Shown piece by piece: positions 1-10,900 of a stretch of DNA of 22,232 nucleotides. The notes under the pieces are model-generated. The model did no database searches. It saw only the letters and a list, made by a program, of their open reading frames with translations, and was not told where the DNA came from. The first letter of the stretch is position 1, and the number at the start of each line of letters is the position of its first letter. A program made the position numbers and the translations under genes. Origin of the DNA: Pelargonium nanum (taxonomy: Eukaryota > Streptophyta > Magnoliopsida > Geraniales > Geraniaceae); NCBI GenBank assembly GCA_036897485.1, contig JAYMTF010001620.1, forward strand, positions 1-22,232, given 5' to 3'.

Positions 1-90
1 CCGTTTAATAAACGGGTCGGGTTCGTGTTGACCCATTTAACATAATACTAAACTTCCAACACGACCCGCGAACACGAATTGCCACCCCTG
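1..90 (-). mobile_element. End of a hAT-like non-autonomous element, cut by the window edge
   Basis: Read on the minus strand, the segment starts at 90 with CAGGGGTGGCAATTCG and continues into alternating GGGTC / GACCC tracts. A terminus of the type CAGGGGTGGCAA followed by GGGTCGGGT-like sequence is typical of non-autonomous hAT elements in plants (family knowledge). Only one end lies in the window, so the partner inverted repeat and the 8-bp target duplication cannot be checked. No coding capacity is seen. Confidence 0.45.
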
Positions 91-1430
91 TATTTAGTTA
101 GGAGTTTATGAAAAGTTTTCGTCGTCCTAGATACGTAGAAGAGCTCTGAGAAAAACTGCTAGGTTTCGAATTCAGAGAGGAGTTGTATGGAAGTTGTCGA
201 GAACTGCAGATTCATAGATAACCTTCGCGATTGCGGGATAAAGCTTTGTATTCACAGGAAGTTTTTTTAAATCGCAATCAGGGTCATTGCCTCAGCATTA
301 GGGAGCATAGGCACGACATTGGAGCAGTCATCAAGCTCCTTAGGGCTTCCCATATTTTTAGTCATCAAAAAATTGTTTTGGTCCTAGGGGGCATTGCAAC
401 ACCATTGGACCGATTGTCAAGCTCCTTCAGACTTGCTTCGTTCTTTTGATCACCAATTTGCTTGGGAAGACAATGGGGACTTATGGGTCGATCTTTGGTG
501 ACCCAGAGGGACATTAGGGATTTTCTGAAGCCGAAGTTGGTGTTAAGGACCTCCAGTGACCCAGAGGGTTCTGCTCCTCCTTTGACCATACTGGGGTTAA
601 GCAACTCCGGTGACCCAAGTTGGATTAGGGTACCTACTGTGACCAAAGTTTGAGTTCGAATATCTCCCATAAGAGGGGGTCAACATAGTCGAGATAAAGG
701 AGTGCAAGCTCGATTTTCATTAGGACTTCCTGTTGTTCCAATATGGTTGGTGTATTCGATCATCAGGAAAAGTGTTGACATTACGCTTCGGTGCAATGTA
801 TTGTGTTATCATGTTTTTTATTTATAATTTTTTCGATAGCAACTTGTGGTATTCTACTTTGCTTCTAGGTCGCCCTATTGAAAATAGTGTTCCCCAATAC
901 CCAAACATCACCTCAAAGAAAAGTTTAATTAGCCACAAAATTGTCACAATCAATGCATAAAACAATTTGAGAGCATTTTTTTGAGAAGAAAATGCTTAAA
1001 ATGCAATCCATTCCATTCCACTACTCTTTGGTAAACGGCAAGCCATGATTGGCCTAAGCAAGATATGCACAAAATATGCTAATGCCTTTGGAGAACATGG
1101 AAAATCTCTTTCCCAAATAAGTGCAATTTCCAATCAAATCCGACTCAAAAAGCTCGAAACAAGCTTATTCTACTTCAATAAAAACAACATTTGACCTCCC
1201 TCTTGGCCATATGTTATATTATAAAACTTAACCATTATGGTTAACACGTAGATGATAACGATTGCGCTCTTAATAATACAATTCAAGGGTTATCTAAATC
1301 TGATCAAAGTCCAAAACGAAACACGAAAGACTACATTTTGTTCCCCAAACTCTTATTCATTAAGCTATCTATTCAAAATGATCAAACGTTTAAATAGTTA
1401 CAACATCGATGATGACCGATAATCTTCAAA
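91..1430. other. Intergenic stretch, no supportable gene
   Basis: Open frames here are short, lack recognisable motifs and occur on both strands. The left part (about 230-700) is richer in G+C, with degenerate internal repeats and recurrent GTGACCCA words, which suggests an old repeat. From about 950 onward the DNA is ordinary AT-rich spacer downstream of the transporter gene. I do not recognise a product. Confidence 0.5.
301..476. repeat. Degenerate direct repeat, about 86-bp spacing
   Basis: The segment beginning at 301 (GGGAGCATAGG, then ACATTGGAGC, then TCAAGCTCCTT) recurs diverged at 387 (GGGGGCATTGC, then CCATTGGACC, then TCAAGCTCCTT). About two thirds of the first 50 positions match, and similarity fades afterwards. 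Further on, three related words, CCAGTGACCCA, CCGGTGACCCA and TGGTGACCCA, occur between about 490 and 615. It is probably part of a decayed repeat. Confidence 0.4.
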
Positions 1431-1676
1431 TACGAAAAAATTGGCTGTACATAGGGGACTTATTTACAGTACAGAAATTAATATTAGCTTCTAATGCTCT
1501 CATGTGATTCACTAATTGTCTATACGACAGATTCTACTATAAAACTAACTGTTTTGTCTTTTGAGGTATACCGTGTATGGATCATATTGATCGATCTCTT
1601 TCAACTACTTGAGTGCAAGATCGGGCATGATTTTCACAGTACAAATAGGACGGTCACATGTGTTGGCGAAGTCGAC
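1430..1676 (-). other. Predicted 3' UTR and poly(A) region of the ABCD1 gene
   Basis: Sequence after the TGA stop at 1679-1677. Plant poly(A) signals are loose. The best candidate on the minus strand is TGTAAATAAG around 1450-1460, one base from AATAAA and embedded in a U-rich context (TAATTTCTGTACTGT upstream). The end at about 1430 is an estimate and could be tens of bases off. Confidence 0.35.
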
Positions 1677-3762
1677 TCATAGCTTAATGGAACGAAGTTC
1701 CCATCTACCCTCACCGTCGATAAGATGTAGTTCGATGGAATGAAACGGGATCAGAGCAGGACGCTGAAATATATATTGACGATAATAGATGTGAGAAAAC
1801 TAAAACAGTGAACCACAAGCTTAAGTTCAAAAGTAAAGACGGAATTTGTGTGATTCAAACCCACAACTTTTGATTGAAGAATGTAAGTCTAAGCAATTAA
1901 CAATTAGAATTTGCATGCAATGAAAATATATAACTGTTAGCAGGACCATGTGGACACTGTACTAAACGTTATTTTATAATCTAACTAAATTCTTGGGTAA
2001 AAATTTGATAGCACAAAACAAGATGATGATAAGCTTATCTTCAGAAACTAGAGGTGGAAATTCTGTTTCGGGTCAGGCTTTTTGGGTTTGGTTTGAAAGG
2101 ACCTAACCTGAACCTGACCCGCAAGAGGTGTGGGTCCATGTGGGTTGCGGATTTTACAAAGAAAATGTGCAGATTAGTGCAGGTTTGCCTGACTTGCCAC
2201 ACACTTTCCCATGGTAAACCCAACCCAATCCAAAATTGATAGGGTCTATTATATGCGACCCGAACCCACAAAAATGTGGGTCGGATTTTAGGTGCCAGTG
2301 GGTTTGGGTCTCAATTGTCAGCTCTACTTCAAAAATAATAACTACTTACTTGTGAGGATGTAACAACGGTGATGCCCAAGTCATTAGCAACCCTATAAAG
2401 ATGTTCTTCAACCTCAACGCTTGTTGCGCTGCCAAGTAAATAAAGTTAAGATTGATACATAGCAAGAAGACACTTCATAACCAGAAATCATAAATTCACA
2501 CAAAGAAAAATGGCTATAATCACATACTTGGTACACTCGTCAAGGATGCCAAATTTAGGCCTGTGAAAGAACAAGCGAGCCTGGAAAAATAAAATAAGAG
2601 GAATCAAGTTAGATTGTTTGTAGATTTTAGAGCGGTTTATTTTCATGGTCAAACAAGTCTGTAACGAGGTATGGGCTGCACTCACCATGCCTAATCTCTG
2701 CTGTTCACCGAGAGAAAGGACGTCTTCCCAATTCAAATGAGCATCCCAACCACCTTCTTCCCTCTCCAAAAGATAAACCAATTTAACATTCTCTAAAATA
2801 GCTTTCAAGCGTGTGTCCAGAATGTTTTTTGCATCAACAGATTCATAATCTGTATTGGCAGCACAATAACAATAATCCTCAAAACAAAAGCAAAAGAAGA
2901 ATAGAATTTGAAAAGAACATGGTGATCATACAATGTCAGAAGTTCTTGGATCATTTTCTATTTTTTACCAAACAGGGAAGACATTTGATGAAAAATTGTT
3001 TCAAAATAAATATCATTTTACAATTTCAATGTACAAGTGCATTATATTTTACTATCATATCCCTTTCTATCATTCCGAAATTAGTAAATGAATACTACTA
3101 ATTTATTTTTCCACTAAGTAAAAGACATGAACAATTAGGAGTGAGAGCGTTTTAATGAAAATAGACACACAAGAAACAGGAAAATTAGGTTAGGTCCTTT
3201 TACACAAGTTCTTAATTCATGCGAATAACCTTAAAATGACACTTATTCATAGACAGAGGTAGTATAAAGAATTGTGATTTATGCAAGTTACCGTCTCCAT
3301 ATAGCTTCAACATTCTCTTCTCTGCCTCCTCACTAGAGAGAGGATAGATAATTTGATCCCTTAGGGTTCCCAAACATGTATACGGCCGCTGAGGAACATA
3401 GAAGACTCCACTGCCTGATCCAGTTTCTTCACCGATAAGTTGTGATGGTTTAGCAAGTCTTCCACTCAGTATTGGCCAAAGACCTCTAAGAACTCTGAAG
3501 ATAGAACTTTTCCCACTCCCGTTTGGACCTTTTCAAATTAAATTTGAGTCAGTATGAGCATGGATCACGAGATAAATCAAGTAATATATGTTGCACTAAC
3601 CAGTAACAAGCAGGCTTTTCCCTGGTACTACGTCACATGTCAACTGCCTAGCCAGCATTTTCTGTCCCGGTGTAATGATATCCACATTAGAAAAGGAAAT
3701 GGCATCTTCAGCACGCACATCACTCTGTCTTGATTGTCGCATAGAACCAGTCACAGAAACAC
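1677..3762 (-). other. ABCD1 exons 20-25: nucleotide-binding domain 2 and C-terminus
   Basis: Residues about 1079-1338. Exon 20 ends in the Gly codon of Walker A and exon 21 continues [18 protein letters not shown]; the Q-loop is [13 protein letters not shown]. Exon 22 holds [11 protein letters not shown] (about 1257-1266), exon 23 Walker B FGILDECT (about 1276-1283), and exons 24-25 [15 protein letters not shown]. The residue in the H-loop position is Gln (about 1310), not His. In the family sequence I remember (Arabidopsis CTS) it is also Gln, so this looks like a lineage feature rather than damage. The last exon reads [15 protein letters not shown] then TGA. Confidence 0.94.
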
Positions 3763-4889
3763 CTGTGTGATCAACAACTTAGTCAGCAAAACAAACTTCA
3801 AGCCACAGTTTTCTGTGAGTTTCATAATTTACTTGTTTATTTACTGATCACTTCTACATCAACTCAGATACATATAAAACAAAACTGCTCTAACTATTAA
3901 CCATTACTCCATAAGAAGTAGACAATTAGACATTAATTAGCTCACCTTCCAAATTAATATTTGGTTCCGAGAGTGTTTTTAGGGTAGACAACACAAACGA
4001 CTATTAACAGTTCCAGATCTTAATTTCCCCATCTAATAACATATAGATCTTGCAAATATGTGCTCAGGCCTTAACCCAAGTCCACAACTACTGACCAGAG
4101 AGTAAACATTACAAAATATAAACTTACTGATAAAAGCTAAAAGCCAAAAGCATGCAAAAGTATTTTTATCATCTAACCCAAGTATCCCAACTCTCAACAG
4201 CCTATAATTTCGGAAGCAGCAAATTGAGACGCACAAACCTAGTCACTTAATACTCACTGCCCTATCCTCTGCATCCCAGTGATAGTATAAAATTGTAATA
4301 TAACCTCAAAAAATTAATTATGCTCTGTATTGGTTCCATTCAAATCCAGAAGACCAGTTTAGCCCGCATAGATATAAGTCAAATTTATATATTGGTTTTC
4401 AGATAAACAAATCATTAGTATAGTAGTTAAAAATCATGATACGATCATATTAACAATGGCAAGAAACTAGATGTCGGTCATAAGCAAGATGTTTATGTTT
4501 TTCAATTTACCAAATGAAGAATATGCATGCATTGAGTGTGTGATGAAACAGAAAAAAATGCAGTCAAGGAAGACATCTCATGAGTATCAGCAAATAGAAG
4601 GTATATAAGTGACATCAAAATTTTACTTGGTGCAAAAAACTGCCTAAAGGAAAGCAAAAGAGAAGACAGATCATTACATCACGTTAACTCAGTGAGAGAG
4701 AGAGAAAAAAGTACCAGACTGAGAAGCATCAAGAAGCTCTTCAAGCTCAAATATTCTATTGATTCCACCAGAGAGCTCAACGAACTTTCTATTCAATTCA
4801 AGAATGTCACCAAAAGCTAAGAAGCTTTGAGAAACAACCGATGCTAAGAACCGTAGCGCATGCGCCAGCTCACCTGATTAAATGAAGAG

Positions 4890-4940
<51 letters not shown>

Positions 4941-7900
4941 TAGTATCACTTAATCTCACCTTGAGTGGAAATTAAGGCGCGGTCTCCCTTGTGTTCCATT
5001 GCATATAATAAGCTCAATCCCCAAGTCACATTGTGAGGGAGTTGCTTGGTAATAAAATCATCCAGTATTCCAAAGACCCATTTCTTCTTCAGTAGTAGCG
5101 AAGAGTGATTAAGAAGGTCCCTGAATCTTGAATCAATCATCTGCATGACAAAGGAATATATAAATCAAGTAAGAACCAACACAATCAAGACTAAAAGACT
5201 TGCACGCAAGTAAGAACACATTGTATTTAACGTTGTTGGCAATAGGCTATTCCGCGTGAACTAGTAGTATATATGAATTTTGGACATAAGACAAATGGCA
5301 AAACCCTGTTAATTTCTAATCAACCCAAAACCTTATTGCTCCCTCTTGTAATAACTTGCCTCTTGAGGTTATAGTATTACAAAGAATTAGGTTGATTACC
5401 CTCTGTAGTGGTAAACTCTCTTCTAGATCATACATAGTGAAGCTATCCTCCAGGTAACACACTCAATTTAATACCTATTGAGATCTATTTATATATACAG
5501 AGTGAATCTCTAATACCGCATTACCATGTGTTATGAAACAATCACAACTCACGCACAAATACACAATACACAAACAAAATTTAACATGGTCGACCATAAG
5601 GATATTGACTATTGATTTGAAAAATATTTAGATTCTGGGAGAAGTCATCACTCGTAAGGAAAATAGGTTATACATTTGCAGGAGTAACAAGAAAGATTAG
5701 CTATATGAACCATAAGAATTCTTTTGGATACAAAATACCTTTAGGTATCATGTTTGGTAGGCCGATCCTCCAAGGGAATATGACAAAATCAAAGGAAAGG
5801 TTTACTTTCATATTTTTGGGTAAAATAAGTCACAAGAGGGGGTAAATTATGATTCCTGGAATTCAGAATCCATCAAAGTGGTTGTAAAGAGAATACTATC
5901 TCAGAGATTGTATTGTTTCAAAAAAGAAAAATCTCAGAGATGGTATTCTTAACTTTCCTAATATACAGATTCTTGGTTGACATTTATAAACCCGATTTTA
6001 TATTATTTTTCATACAATAATTTATAAAGTTATGTCACTGATGATGTAAAAACTTATGCACGCTTGTATTTTTTTTATGACTATTAAAATAAAAATAAAT
6101 TTATAATCTTCCATCACATTTTCACTCACAACAAGTATATATTTATTTGGCTGCATTTTCATCTTAATTATTACCATAAGTAATTTATAAAGATTCCTCA
6201 ATCCAAATGAGACCTTAGTATAGTTTCCCTTGCAAGTTAAATCATTGCCAACGTGGCAGTGTGGTACAGTAAATATAGCTACCACCTTATTTTATTAGAA
6301 TTTGCGGATGCATCACAGTGATGTGAGCATAGCGTATGAAAACTAAAACAATGACATAAATGCCCATTTTCATGGTTTACAACTGCAAAAAATTCAAAAT
6401 ATCCCATGCATGTTTACTTGAAAATAGAGATAGAGAAAAAGTGTGTGTGTGTGGGTGTGGGGAGGGGGGGGGATAAAACAGGACCTCATTCTCTTTTATG
6501 GTTCTAGGACCTGCTATAGGAGTAATTACTTTCTAGTTCTATTTGTTCTACTCTTCAACAACACAAGTTCTATTTATTCTTAGATTTAGTGAATATTACT
6601 GAGAAATATAGCCATCAATTTTCAAGTGACTTACAGCTTTCTCTCTAGCACCCCCACCAAAGAAAGCAACGGATTCAGCATGAGTACGTAGTCTTTCGTG
6701 CATAAATCTACAATATGAATGGTGATCAAATTCAGAAAGATACAAATAGATCAGCATAAACAAAAGAGGAAGCGGTAAGGAATATGAAATTACCTAAAAA
6801 TTCCTTCAAGTTCTTGCTCTCTACTTGCCAGGTCACCAAAATCAGGAGTAACGGCCCTCAGAAAACCCAGTCCCAGGAACATATAGGCATATAGTATGGC
6901 AACACCCCTCTGACCAGTCAACAGCTTCATTCTCCAGGTGAACCTTGAGAAAAAGAGTAACATTTAAAATTATCATGATGTAAAATAAAATTATGGGAAC
7001 TTCCCCAGCCCCTCAAATAAAGATATGATTACTTACCACAGAATGTCAACAGAGGGCTTAACCATTCCAGTTACTAATCCTGACAAGTCAGTAGTCAGCT
7101 TCTCCAGGTCGTGTGTAATTCTCTGATCTGCATCAATACTTTGGCTTGACATGTTGAAAACCTACAATAGATGATACTTTACATTAACTCAGTAAATAAA
7201 ACTTCTTTATGCAAATTGGAAATACACATTAAGTTCATGATGAATGAATCTGATGCTCCAATGAATGATTTGATTCAAACTGAAAGGAAGATGGGCAAGA
7301 GGGCACACATTAAGTACCATTAATAGGAGTACAAGGCAAAGGATTACTGTAGCTATACCCAGATATTCTGGGAGTACAGTTTTATTGTGTTGTATTATTC
7401 AAGACATTGAAAAAAGAAAAAAAATGCTGAAATTTATATTTAAGCATAAAGGAAAAAATATTTAATAGTCTGAATGCTTACCTGGTAAAATGCATTCTTT
7501 CGTAAATAGTTCTTCAGTAAATGTTGAGTCAACCGAATCCTCCATCCAAGTGCCAGCCTGGAAGTCAAGTGCCTGTAAAACAGGTTTATTTTAGGGTTTT
7601 CGGATGGATAGAAACAGAACATCAACTGTAGATTCAGAGTTTATTAAGACAAAACCAATAATAATATTTTCTTTACAGGTTTACTTCTTTAAGTGATTCC
7701 ATCATTTTTTTTTTTTTTTTGTTGCGTTCTCAAATATTCAATGACCAATAATCAACTCGACCTTGTATTGAATAGATCTAAAACAACCATCAACTTTGAC
7801 AAAACAATCGAAAAAAGAATTGATGCAGTGACACAGATAAATAAAAATATGAAGTGAATGAAATCTTTCCTCCTACTTTTCTTTCCCACATCTTTTCAAT

Positions 7901-10900
7901 TGTCAAAACAGACTAGTACTCAATGTCATTTTTCAAAATGGATGGATTTGTGGGAAGGGGTAAGAATAACATTTACTGATAAAAGATGTGTGAAAGTTAA
8001 ATCTAATCAAACTATGAAAGTTCTCATGAATCCATTCATGTTACCATCCATTCCTTCGCCATTCATAAAGCAGCAATTGTACAAAATGAAGCACATGGTA
8101 CAAGTTCAGAAAAGCCAATTTTTACTTAACACTAGAGTACCTCAAAGAAGGTGCAATGAAAGAAGAAGCAGCACTTTGGAGAACACTGACACCGATCAAC
8201 TTAAGGAAGGCAGCTTTATCCTGCTCCAGAACATACTTCACAGTAGTTCCTATAACAATTTAATTATAGTAATAAGCTGATATTCTTTGTTGTTATATAC
8301 AAAAAAGAAGTAAAAGCATATTCCATCTACCATTTAATGAGGCAATACGATCTGAGATCCATGTTCTTGAGACCACAAGAAGAGCAACTGCAAGAAGCTG
8401 TGCCCCTTGTTTATCAAGCATTGTCGGAATCTGAAAATCAAGCAGAGTACAAAGGTCAAGAGAAGCATTTGAAACTCCATGGACACTTGGGAAACTATTT
8501 GGTCCCTCTACCCCTCTCCCTCACCTACCATCACATGCTAGTCAACGTCACTCCACAAGGATGTCATGCTCAACTGTTATAGACAATCCTTTTCTCTTCT
8601 TTTTTCTTTTCTTTTTTTCTTTCTCTAGGGAAGTACCCAGTTAAGACGGTTAATCATTTACGTGCTAGTTTTTGTTCAGTTTGCACTTTTTTATTACAAT
8701 TTTAGAGGTTAATGATGGATACTATTGAAATTGAAAGTTCAGACTTGATGGACAAAAGACCTTAATTCAGAAGTGCTACCTAATATATTTTTTTACGATA
8801 TTAATCTGATTGATTTAACCTATTACCAAAAAGTTTCCATCACCAGAACACTATATAGTAACTTGAGGATCATCCCATAGCATTAACACAAATCAAATAA
8901 AACATAAACCTACCAGTAAATGTCCCAATTTAGATGTAAACATAACCACAAGAACCACTAGCAAATCAAGAAAGCTACACACTATCACACAAGCATGACA
9001 GACATCTAGTGTAAGAAAAAGATTTAAGACCTCAATGTGTTATGAACATACCCAAAATTAGACTTTAAGATGGCTGAACCAAACCATGCGAACACTAGAT
9101 AGTGGTAATAGAATAACAGATCCATCCACCAAAAGAGACTTACCAGTACTTTAAACATGGCAGCTACTCTAATTGGCAACATTCTTGGAGTTGCTTGAAG
9201 CTGCGGAATGATGGGCAATTGGACATTTTGATCCATTACAGGAGACGCTGCTATCACTTCGGTAAAGTACGACTCTGCCTTTGAACTTGAGAATGTAGAG
9301 TCCTAGATAAAATCACCCATAAGGTCTCCACAAAGGAAAGCTCCAATAGAACAAAGAGAACAATACAACTAACAAAGTTTGTGAACTTCCCAACCTTTCT
9401 AGACAAGGAAAATGCTCGCTGAACTGCCATTGCAGCACTCTGGCGATCTGTATCAGAAAGCTTGGTTGTATTAAGCCCACCTTCCAGTTCTTTTGAATCG
9501 TCCCTGGAGTTCCATGAAAGTCATGTAAGCAATATCTGTAATATTTACAGCAAGTATAAAATGTATTACAGTCAACAAACATAAAAACCAACCTTTTATA
9601 ATTCACGCTCCATCCTCCTTCCCCATCTAGTGACAAAACCACATCATGAAACGCAACAAGTGCTGGACGATGTGATATAGTTATGCATGATGTTCCCATT
9701 GCTCGAACTTTAGCACAAAACCGTTCCTCCATATCAGTTGTCACAGCACTTGTACACTCATCAAGAATAGCAAACTTAGGCTTATGATAGAAAAGTCTTG
9801 CCATTCCTAATCTCTGTTGCTCTCCAAGAGACAGTTCTTCACCCCAATTTATCTCTTTCTCAGGTGGGTAGCGATCTAACAGATACTCAAGGTCAACCTT
9901 GAAAGTGGACAGTTCATTATCAGCACTTATAAATCAATTTAAGTGTATAACAAAACCACAAGAAATTAAGAATCTAATTTGCTATCTAGTAAAGACTTAA
10001 GAAGAGGTGAGAGTAAACATCTACATTTTTCAACAGCTCCACCATTCCACTGTGTGTGAGTGGTTCAGTCTCTTGAGCCGCAGTAAGAGGATAAATTAAT
10101 TGATCACGCAATGTCCCTACAGCTGTATATGGTCGTTGTGGCACATAAAATATCTCCTTATTAAGATCAGAACCAACCCCTGGTTTCACAATATGGCCAG
10201 ATACAAGCGGCCAAAGGCCTCCAAGAACTCGGAAAAGTGAGCTCTTCCCACTACCATTTGGTCCTTCAGCAAAAATACATAAAACACATTCACTAGTCAG
10301 ACACATGCACAGACAGTGTTCAAGAGTATGTTTATGACACCACTTATACTGAAACAAACTTTGATCACACTGAAGAATGAGATATTATCAAGTAAGATAC
10401 AAAATCAAGGATATAGAGTACAATAGTTATTGTTAAGCTACCATTTATACAGTTCTCATATCACAATTTAATTGCTAACACACTCATAACAAAATAAAGG
10501 TCATAATTGTGATAGATTCAGATCAGAGCTTCTTGCAGATAATATCAAACCGAATAACCTACATAATTATCTGGTATAAACAAAATAAAAATATCAAACC
10601 ATCAACATTCATGAAAATTTTTATTTTTATCTTATTTTGCATTTTTTATAGACAGAACATCAAATATCCTAATAAAAAATGGTGGCCCAATGCATGAGAC
10701 TCCCACCATGGTGGGGTTTAGGGAGGGTCAATAGTGTATGTAGCCTTCCCCCTGCATTCGCAAAGAAATTGTTTTCTTAACTTGAACCTATGACCCTCAT
10801 ATCACAAGGTAACAACCTTACCGTTGCACCCTTATATAGGAGTGACATTACAAAAGTTGACTAATATTCAAATAGAAAATAGGCATAGTCTAATGCTTAA

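Larger units (their letters stand above)
4715..8430 (-). other. ABCD1 exons 12-19: transmembrane domain 2
   Basis: Residues about 750-1078. Exon 12 encodes [20 protein letters not shown] (first helix) and [14 protein letters not shown]. Exon 13 has [19 protein letters not shown]; exon 14 [19 protein letters not shown]; exon 15 [20 protein letters not shown], the counterpart of the NPDQ motif; exon 16 [10 protein letters not shown]; exon 17 [18 protein letters not shown], the EAA-like loop of this half. Exons 18-19 hold [32 protein letters not shown] helices and the lead-in to NBD2 ([17 protein letters not shown]). Intron 17 (6634-5141, 1494 bp) is the longest in the gene. I found no confident transposon in it. 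Confidence 0.93.

Noticed and set aside
2281..2310. GGGTTTGGGT-like words resembling telomere repeats
   Set aside because: They are part of the GGGTC-rich interior of a hAT-like MITE and do not form a TTTAGGG array.
5740..5990. Possible MITE in intron 17 (GTTTGGTAGGCC words)
   Set aside because: I could not find a matching inverted end or a target duplication.
7858..8280. 140-codon plus-strand open frame
   Set aside because: It lies antisense to ABCD1 exon 13 (8249-8141) and adjoining introns, and has no recognisable motif; it is a shadow of the exon.
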